Source of the DNA: Pontederia crassipes
Taxonomy: Eukaryota > Streptophyta > Magnoliopsida > Commelinales > Pontederiaceae
Direction: 5' to 3'
Length of the DNA: 64,000 nucleotides
Assembly: GCA_030549335.1 (NCBI GenBank)
Contig: CM060196.1
Location: 71,570,139 to 71,634,138 of the forward strand
Both the position numbers and the translations under genes were made by a program. Shown here in pieces: positions 61,901-64,000 of this stretch. How positions within the stretch are numbered: the stretch's first letter is position 1; each line of letters starts with the position of its first letter. The notes under the pieces are model-generated. The model ran no database searches and was not told the origin of the DNA. It saw only the letters and a list, made by a program, of their open reading frames with translations.

Positions 61901-64000
61901 TAAAAAGATTTTTGAACTGATCTCTTTTTTGGAGTTTCTTTCAAGTGCTGGTGGATCCCAGGGGTGATCCTTTTGTCGTTCTCGTTCATTGAACCAGTGT
62001 GGAAGTGTCATTGTTGCTTATCTGTTTTGTTTGATTTCTGTGGAAATTCTTTGTTCATCATGTTGAACATCTTATTTTTGTGTGGTTCACGTTTTCAATT
62101 TCTTATTTGCACTACTGCATCAATTGATATCAGAGCGAAACTGAGATCACCAAAGATGTGCCTAACGAGTTGAGTTTCAAGCATTGGAGAAAAAAGATAG
62201 GGTGAATTATTGATGTATTTGAAAAGACTTCTAAGGTAACAGATCAAGTTTGACTTCAATCAAAAGGAAGTTTTTTTTTTTTTGAGAGGGAAAAGGATGA
62301 CTAACATTTGGTAGCCATCCACGTATATATATCAGTAAGAAGAAAAAAAGGAAGAATATTGAATCAAGGGTATCAGCCACAAGACATGATAGTGAAAAAC
62401 TTTACTAGGTTATTATTTATCCGCATGAAAAAGGAGAATATTCACCCTCTTTATGAAGATGAGCTAACATTGGCTGAAGTCATTTTCTGTGAAGCAAATA
62501 TTGAGACTAAAAATGAGAACTTATTAAAGAAAAAGCTAACATAGATTTGACACCAATGAGAATCCTTGATGAGCGACACAAATTAATAATTCGAGAAGAA
62601 GATAATAAAGACAGAAACATTATTTAAAGAGGAAGTTGATTGAATTACTTCAAAGTGATTTAGTAAGTGAAGGCGTTCCAATAAACATTACATACAACCA
62701 TCAGATACTTAAAGGAATTACTTCTATCTAGGCTAGATTTTCAAGTGAAACAAATGTAATGCCATCTTCTGCAATGAAGTATTATCATCCATGTGATCAA
62801 GGTGTTCCATTCTCCACATTGTGAAAGAAGATCCATCCTATTAGATACATCAAACGTTATCCTCCGAACTGACATATTCGAGTTTGCAGTCGAATACCTT
62901 TTAAGGGGGAGAACATGATATAGTTGTCTTAGTTTATTCACATTTATATATTTCTATTTCAGTTAGGAATTGCAGTTTATCTCTGACACTATTAGAAGAG
63001 TCCTAATGTTGGTGAAAATTAATCTTCTACAAATCTATTTTAAAGGTTTGTATTGTTTGAAATTTATACACTAATTTGATTAAAAATACACAATTTTTCT
63101 GAACTTAGAGTTTGTGAGAGAATGATCTTTAACTTGGGAGTTTGTTCCAAGAGTCGGTGAATTCCAGGGTTAGCTCTTCATTGACTACCATCTGCTTGAA
63201 CCTGTGGCGTTATCATTTATCCATTTTACTTCAGTTCTCTATCCGCTACGCCAAAAAATATGATTTTTTTTGTGAGGTATCAGTTCCTACTTTGAATTGT
63301 TATTTGCTCTACCGCATAAAAAATGAAGGCAATATACTAAATGATCAAGAAACTCCGCCTATATTTTATAGCCGGTCCCAAGCCCGGATAAAGGAGGAGG
63401 GTTGTGTTAGGTCCCGACAGCCAACATAAAATCATGTCGAATCTTATGAACATGGATCAACGAATATAGAGCGGAATGGCGTCGTATGATCCATGTAGCC
63501 GACCCCACCTAGTGGGATAAGGCTTTGTTGTTGTTGTTGATACTAAATGATCAAGAATGTCGAACACCCATTCTGATTTTGTATCTTGTATGTGAACCAA
63601 GTTGTCAGATTTTACGAGGATCTTAAATTCTTGACACATGTAACATTTATATTTACATGCATAAAAGGTGGAAACTTTTTTTAAGAAGGTGAAAGGTGAT
63701 AACTTAGCACAAAAAATGATGCCCAAGGACTATGCCAATATCTAAACATTTAGAAAATACTTTAATATATGGTCATTAAGAGAGAAAAAAAAAACTAGCT
63801 CTTCATATAGCTAGAGAACATCCTAGTCAGACATCTGGGTTATGGGAAAAAAAACCAAATAGAAAAATGACCGAAGTCCATGATAATAGTCTGATAAAGG
63901 AATTTATATCACAGCTGAACAAGTAAAGAAAACAGGAAAAAATTATGAGTCAAAAGGCAGAAGATGATCACCTACACCAAAAGCTAATACATTTGGAAGA
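50000..64000 (-). CDS. ALG12: ALG12 dolichyl-P-Man alpha-1,6-mannosyltransferase, C-terminal 14 exons (5' end outside window)
   Basis: Exons in transcript order: 64000(partial)-63972, 61402-61344, 59951-59880, 58862-58799, 58558-58455, 58008-57937, 53837-53751, 53659-53592, 52782-52714, 52642-52560, 51616-51514, 50967-50902, 50329-50236, 50080-50000. Phases join throughout to about 349 aa. ALG12 adds the eighth mannose to the lipid-linked N-glycan precursor in the ER lumen. Landmarks: [98 protein letters not shown]; stop after WPGCK. Several are multi-span hydrophobic GT22 segments. Roughly the first 150 residues, with the catalytic luminal loop, lie beyond 64000. One intron (58798-58559) starts with GC. 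Introns host SINEs, LINE tails and an LTR fossil. Confidence 0.94.
55466..55502 (+). mobile_element. Micro-insertion TCTTCTT + A-run, 11-bp direct repeats
   Basis: CAAAGATAATG at 55466-55476 recurs at 55492-55502. The 15-bp insert TCTTCTTAAAAAAAG resembles L1 3' ends in this window. Confidence 0.6.
55574..55615 (+). mobile_element. Micro-insertion CCTCCT + A-run, 14-bp imperfect direct repeats
   Basis: AGTTCTAACAAATG (55574-55587) and AGTCCTGACAAATG (55602-55615) flank CCTCCTAAAAAAAA. The insert matches the CTCCTAAAAAAA end of the L1 tail at 58989-59043. Confidence 0.6.
56228..56426 (+). mobile_element. Chimeric SINE with 5S rRNA head
   Basis: The 199-bp insert has a perfect 15-bp target duplication AATATGGATTGTCAG (56213-56227 and 56427-56441). 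Its first ~71 nt (56228-56298) match the 5' part of plant 5S rRNA nearly perfectly (GGGTGCGATCATACC, then GGATCCCATCAGAACTCCG and AAGTTAAGCGTGCTTGGGCG), which covers the A-box and intermediate element of its Pol III promoter but not box C. It then passes directly into the SINE body (ACTCCGCCTATATTTTATAG, B-box-like GGTCCCAAGCCCGG). The conserved 3' block (ATCCATGTAGCCGACCCC...) is missing; it ends in TTGTTGTTGT. Confidence 0.92.
56820..57160 (-). mobile_element. L1-type LINE fragment (RT C-terminal zinc-binding region)
   Basis: On the minus strand, in shifting frames, it reads [24 protein letters not shown], and [15 protein letters not shown]. This is the classic zf-RVT segment of plant L1 reverse transcriptase ORFs (PLK--FLWL---R--T, then C--C, H-F--CP----W). 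It is frame-broken and 5'-truncated. Confidence 0.7.
57300..57670 (-). mobile_element. Two L1 3'-tail copies
   Basis: At about 57300-57390 and 57575-57670 the minus strand shows the tail seen elsewhere in the window: TATATATAC, GATGACAAC...GTTGTCATC stem-loop, then pyrimidines and an A-rich end. The second is preceded by CATTTCATTAACA. Confidence 0.6.
58559..58798 (-). other. GC-AG intron of ALG12
   Basis: The exon ends ...GTGTGCATAG and the intron begins GCAAGT, the consensus for GC donors. The next GT (in AAGTTC) would break the frame, while the GC donor joins G|GT to give [14 protein letters not shown] as in ALG12. Confidence 0.85.
58981..59051 (+). mobile_element. 55-bp L1 3' tail with 8-bp target duplication
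   Basis: ATGAGTAT (58981-58988 and 59044-59051) flanks a GGATGAGAACCAC...GTGATCATCC stem-loop followed by TTTTTCTCCT and an A-run. This is an L1 copy truncated to its last 55 bp. Confidence 0.7.
59738..59813. repeat. Perfect 38-bp tandem duplication
   Basis: The unit beginning CAAAGACCAATTATG occurs twice, head to tail (59738-59775, 59776-59813), without differences, so it is recent. Confidence 0.9.
60504..60580 (-). mobile_element. L1 3' tail, minus strand
   Basis: A run of 13 T is followed by GAGAAGAGAAAGGATGACTA, a GGTAGCCGTCC arm and TATATTAATGAAATG. On the minus strand this is ...CATTTCATTAATATA, stem-loop, TCTTCTC and poly(A). Confidence 0.65.
60670..60838 (+). mobile_element. Au-type SINE, 5'-truncated, 16-bp TSD
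   Basis: ATCAATCAATCATATT flanks it (60654-60669 and 60839-60854). The copy starts at CCGCCTATG, includes the complete 3' domain (GCCGACCCCACCTAGTGGGA) and ends TTGTTGTTG. It lacks any head upstream of the ACTCCGCC point. Confidence 0.92.
61140..61179 (-). mobile_element. Micro-insertion, 13-bp imperfect direct repeats
   Basis: AATCTCTAAATAC (61140-61152) and AATCTCTAAGTAC (61167-61179) flank TTCTTTTTGGAGGA. On the minus strand the insert reads TCCTCCAAAAAGAA, like the CCTCCT-A(n) insert at 55588. Confidence 0.5.
61721..63316 (+). mobile_element. Old short LTR retroelement (copia-type) in an ALG12 intron
   Basis: Two diverged LTRs of about 400 bp (61721-62119 and 62916-63316) share TGAT starts, CTATTAGAAGA, TTAATCTTC, TTTGGAGTTT/TTGGGAGTTT and a TTATTTGCNCTAC-GCA end. 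A primer-binding site like TGATATCAGAGC follows the left LTR, and a purine tract AAGGGGGAGAA precedes the right one. The ~0.8-kb internal region shows no intact gene. LTR divergence is high, so it is an old, broken fossil. An L1 tail is inserted in it. Confidence 0.8.
62262..62354 (-). mobile_element. 75-bp L1 3' tail inside the LTR fossil
   Basis: AAAAGGAAG (62262-62270 and 62346-62354) flanks T13, GAGAGGGAAAAGGATGACTA, a GGTAGCCATCC arm and ACGTATATATAT. On the minus strand this is an L1 end with poly(A). Confidence 0.7.
63352..63539 (+). mobile_element. Au-type SINE, 18-bp TSD
   Basis: ATACTAAATGATCAAGAA flanks it (63334-63351 and 63540-63557). The copy starts ACTCCGCCTATATTTTATAG and ends TTGTTGTTGTTG with the full 3' domain. 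It shares diagnostic bases (GACAGCCAACATAAAATCAT) with the 5S-headed copy, so the two are close relatives. Confidence 0.93.

Overview
This is a stretch of plant nuclear genome, most likely from a non-grass monocot. The evidence is that host exons are interrupted by canonical GT-AG introns, first exons are very GC-rich (cyclin and PRA1 genes) inside AT-rich surroundings, microsatellites are long, and the transposon families are typical of angiosperms. The species cannot be fixed from sequence alone.

Five host genes can be modelled, all on the minus strand. (1) A P/U-type cyclin, 1403-3407, two exons, 221 aa. (2) A P-class pentatricopeptide-repeat protein, 11606-18524, two exons separated by a 5.4-kb intron, 508 aa. 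(3) A PRA1-family membrane-traffic protein, 19622-20209, one exon, 195 aa. (4) A GATA26-type zinc-finger protein with a DEUBAD-like region, 33092-38011, eight exons, 571 aa. (5) The C-terminal ~350 residues of the ER mannosyltransferase ALG12, 50000 to beyond 64000, 14 visible exons, with its 5' end outside the window. Splice phases were checked exon by exon in each. Two gene scraps are also present: an RRP44/DIS3 exon near 31.4 kb and a UDP-glucuronate 4-epimerase piece near 43.8 kb.

The rest is a dense transposon landscape, and many insertions can be delimited to the base by target-site duplications (TSDs). They are: a 1,252-bp hAT element inside the PPR intron (8-bp TSD); a 6,513-bp Mutator-like element (MULE, 23681-30193, 9-bp TSD) with arms of about 0.9 kb, a decayed FAR1-type transposase and a convergent GRF zinc-finger ORF; a solo copia-type LTR (5-bp TSD) with a 1,448-bp CACTA element nested in it (3-bp TSD); a 499-bp hAT MITE (8-bp TSD); a 241-bp Tourist-like MITE (TAA TSD); two long-TIR MITE-like elements; an old short LTR retroelement; L1-type LINE scraps; and five copies of one SINE family.

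Three observations stand out. First, one SINE copy (56228-56426, 15-bp TSD) starts with the first ~71 nt of 5S rRNA fused to the SINE body, while its sister copies start almost exactly at that junction. Second, seven tiny insertions (about 11-17 bp), mostly a few bases plus an A-run, are each flanked by 11-14 bp direct repeats, as if LINE reverse transcription stopped almost at once. Third, the MULE pairs its transposase with a convergent GRF zinc-finger gene, an arrangement like that of MuDR. The ALG12 introns alone hold three SINEs, an LTR fossil and several LINE tails.
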